Assembly (NCBI GenBank): GCA_020353115.1
Contig: CP070687.1
Location: forward strand, 2,192,441-2,200,278
From: Bacteroidales bacterium
Lineage (GTDB): Bacteria > Bacteroidota > Bacteroidia > Bacteroidales > VadinHA17
Length of the DNA stretch: 7,838 nt
Direction of reading: 5' to 3'
Part shown: piece by piece, positions 6,131 through 7,838 of the stretch
How the letters are laid out: each line of letters opens with the position of its first letter
Numbering within the stretch: the first letter of the stretch is position 1
The notes under the pieces: generated by a model
Databases searched by the model: none
Told to the model about the DNA's origin: nothing
The model's input: the letters and a program-made list of their open reading frames with translations, nothing else
Position numbers and translations under genes: made by a program

Positions 6131-7660
6131 CTACTCTTGTAAATTCTGACTGCTTATTCGGTACGCCTTATTGTTTTCCTGTACCTTAAGTTCATTCGTC
6201 CAAACCGGTTTGATTTCCCGGTCTGCAATTTTTGCGCTGGCAAGACACAACGGAATCCCACCGCCAGGATGCACACTTCCTCCCACAAAGTAAAGGTTTT
6301 TTATGGATTTATGCCTGTACGGATGGCGCAGAAATGCTGAAAAAACGGAATTTGAATGGGCTCCATATAATGCTCCCCGGCAACTCAAGGTGCTTTTCCC
6401 TATTGTCAGGGGGGAACTTACCTGTTCAAATACGATAAGATCTTCAACCCGGGTCTTAAGGATCCGGTTGATTTTGTTAATGATGTACTGACGGGTATCG
6501 GCAATTATACGGTCCCAATCCTGTCCCGTATCCGGAGGGACGTTGATCATCACAAACCAGTTTTCAGCCTTGTCCGGGGCATCGGCAGGCACCACCTTTG
6601 AACTGATGAAGATATAAACCGTAGGATCGTTATAAATAGATCTCTTCTCAAAAATATGTTGAAATTCAGCCTCATAGTTTCCTGAAAACAGAATATTATG
6701 AAGCCCCAGGGATTTGAATTTGCCCTTTAAGCCCCAGTAAAAGATCAGTGCGGAGGAAGACAGATTCTTTTCGCTTATCCTGAATTGTTTTGAGCCGGTC
6801 AGCAGATGATTGTACAGGTAATGAATATCGCAATCGGAAACGATAAGGTCACAGGGAACGTACTCATTATGAACCATTAACCCGGCAGCTCTTCCACTCT
6901 CCACTACAATTTTCCCTACTTTACTTGAAAACTGAAATAAAACACCGCTATCTCTGGCCAGGTTTTCCAGGGCAACTGCTACTGACCGCATTCCCCTGGT
7001 GGGGAAAAAGGCTCCCAGCCGGTGCTCAATATGAGCGATGACATTCAATGTTGCCGGTGCAGCATATGGATTCGAACCATTATATGTGGCATACCTGTCG
7101 AACAGCTGTACAATCCTTTCATCCTTAAACCGGATTCTGTTTCGCTCATGCATTGTGGTAAAGGCATCCACTTTATAAAACTGAAGTATTCCTTTTAACA
7201 CACGCCACGTAAGATAAGTCCGGACCTTATGAAGGGAATTGAACAGGAAGATCCGGGCAGTCAGGTCGAAAAGTTCTTTGCACCGGTTCAGATGCTTCAG
7301 TACCCTTCCGGAAGATTCTCCGGTTTGCTCTTCCACCTCTGAAGCAAATCTTTCGGGATTGCCGACCGCCCGGATCTGCGTTCCATCCTCATAAAAATAG
7401 GTGCAGATGTTATCGAGTTTTATATAGGGGAGGTAATCTTCCACCTTCTTCCCCGCCGCTTCAAAAAGCTCTTTTGTGAGTTCCGGGAGGGTAAACAGTG
7501 ATGGTCCCGTATCAAACCGGTATCCTCTGGCCCTGATCTCAGAAATTTTTCCACCTGCATGATTATTCTGTTCATATACGATAACCTCATAACCTTTCAG
7601 GGCCAGCCGTATGGAAATGGCCAATCCACCAACACCGGATCCGATAACCGCAGCCTTCAT
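6131..7660 (-). CDS. crtD: Carotenoid desaturase of the CrtI/CrtD family, probably CrtD-like
   Basis: A 509-residue FAD-dependent carotenoid desaturase, usual length for the family. The dinucleotide-binding motif GSGVGG (7-12) is followed by Glu30 at the ribose-binding position and GGK at 36-38. Family blocks are RGYRFDTGPSLFTLP (45-59), ATYNGSNPYAAPATLN (191-206), FFPTRGM (218-224), GALYGAHSNSVFSAF (429-443) and the C-terminal FAD motif VGGSVHPGGGIPLCLASAK (459-477). The VGGSVHPGGGIP form and the adjoining CruF-like gene favour a 1-hydroxycarotenoid 3,4-desaturase (CrtD) over a phytoene desaturase (CrtI), but motifs alone do not settle this. The start is fixed by the FAD motif seven residues in and by the ATGA overlap with the upstream cyclase-domain gene, indicating translational coupling. 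Confidence 0.85.
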   Translation of the reverse strand: MKAAVIGSGVGGLAISIRLALKGYEVIVYEQNNHAGGKISEIRARGYRFDTGPSLFTLPELTKELFEAAGKKVEDYLPYIKLDNICTYFYEDGTQIRAVGNPERFASEVEEQTGESSGRVLKHLNRCKELFDLTARIFLFNSLHKVRTYLTWRVLKGILQFYKVDAFTTMHERNRIRFKDERIVQLFDRYATYNGSNPYAAPATLNVIAHIEHRLGAFFPTRGMRSVAVALENLARDSGVLFQFSSKVGKIVVESGRAAGLMVHNEYVPCDLIVSDCDIHYLYNHLLTGSKQFRISEKNLSSSALIFYWGLKGKFKSLGLHNILFSGNYEAEFQHIFEKRSIYNDPTVYIFISSKVVPADAPDKAENWFVMINVPPDTGQDWDRIIADTRQYIINKINRILKTRVEDLIVFEQVSSPLTIGKSTLSCRGALYGAHSNSVFSAFLRHPYRHKSIKNLYFVGGSVHPGGGIPLCLASAKIADREIKPVWTNELKVQENNKAYRISSQNLQE

Positions 7661-7838
7661 TCCGGGATGTCTTTTCTTTTTGCCATATTCCGGATGATTT
7701 CAGTAAGGTAATAGTTTAAAAGTACCAGAGACATTCCGTAAAATACATCCTCTATTGGAATGGTTCCCAGGCGGATACCCAGGTTTTCATGATCGTTATA
7801 CCAAACCACCTGCTCCTCGATGAAACTTCCCGTAAGAA
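7657..7838 (-). CDS. Lycopene cyclase-domain protein, C-terminal fragment at window edge
   Basis: The last 59 residues of a minus-strand gene whose 5' part lies outside the window. The peptide contains VVWYNDHENLGIRLG, then TIPIEDVFYGMSLVLLNYYLTE, the signature of the heterodimer-type lycopene cyclase domain (CrtYc/CrtYd, CarR). The IPIED acidic pair is the conserved feature of that membrane domain. It ends in a short basic tail, RNMAKRKDIPE. The stop TGA shares the bases ATGA with the start of the desaturase, so the two are co-transcribed and probably translationally coupled. The full protein in Bacteroidota is usually a fused two-domain CrtYcd of about 230 residues that cyclises lycopene ends; whether this copy is fused cannot be seen. 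Confidence 0.85.
   Translation of the reverse strand, partial: LTGSFIEEQVVWYNDHENLGIRLGTIPIEDVFYGMSLVLLNYYLTEIIRNMAKRKDIPE

Noticed and set aside
7066..7085. GGATTCGAACC, resembling a tRNA T-arm
   Set aside because: It encodes the conserved NGSNPY region of the desaturase, and no tRNA fold surrounds it.

Overview
The window looks like a chromosomal segment of a Bacteroidota bacterium (a Bacteroidia- or Cytophagia-like lineage; the genus cannot be fixed). The evidence is an 808-residue two-module FtsX/MacB-type permease of the kind abundant in that phylum, a near-ideal Bacteroidota promoter (TTG, then TAACTTTGC) in front of the small lipoprotein gene, starts without Shine-Dalgarno sequences, and a carotenoid cluster of the Bacteroidota type. 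No insertion sequence, CRISPR array, rRNA or tRNA was found.

Layout. Positions 1-363 hold no supportable gene. Positions 364-2790 (minus) encode the permease. After a 284-bp gap, 3075-3509 (minus) encodes a small predicted lipoprotein with its own promoter upstream and a probable terminator hairpin downstream. A long gene-free stretch, 3510-4275, follows. It contains a ~140-bp element bounded by imperfect inverted repeats, an AT-only 12-bp perfect dyad, and a series of hairpins with competing pairings. Positions 4276-5127 (plus) encode a Tat-exported sugar phosphate isomerase/epimerase-like TIM barrel. Converging on it from the right is a minus-strand carotenoid cluster: the 3' end of a lycopene cyclase-domain gene (7657-7838, cut by the window edge), a CrtI/CrtD-type desaturase (6131-7660) that overlaps it by four bases (ATGA), and, after a 230-bp gap with a clean hairpin, a CruF-type carotenoid biosynthesis membrane protein (5238-5900).

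The three carotenoid genes form a coherent late pathway: cyclisation of one lycopene end, hydration of the remaining psi end by the CruF-like protein, and desaturation by the CrtD-like enzyme. This would give a monocyclic hydroxylated carotenoid of the saproxanthin/myxol/flexixanthin type. That product is inferred from family knowledge. The rest of the window shows no evident functional link to it.

No clearly new system is visible among the protein genes. The part least explained by known features is the structured non-coding DNA between the lipoprotein and the Tat-TIM-barrel gene.
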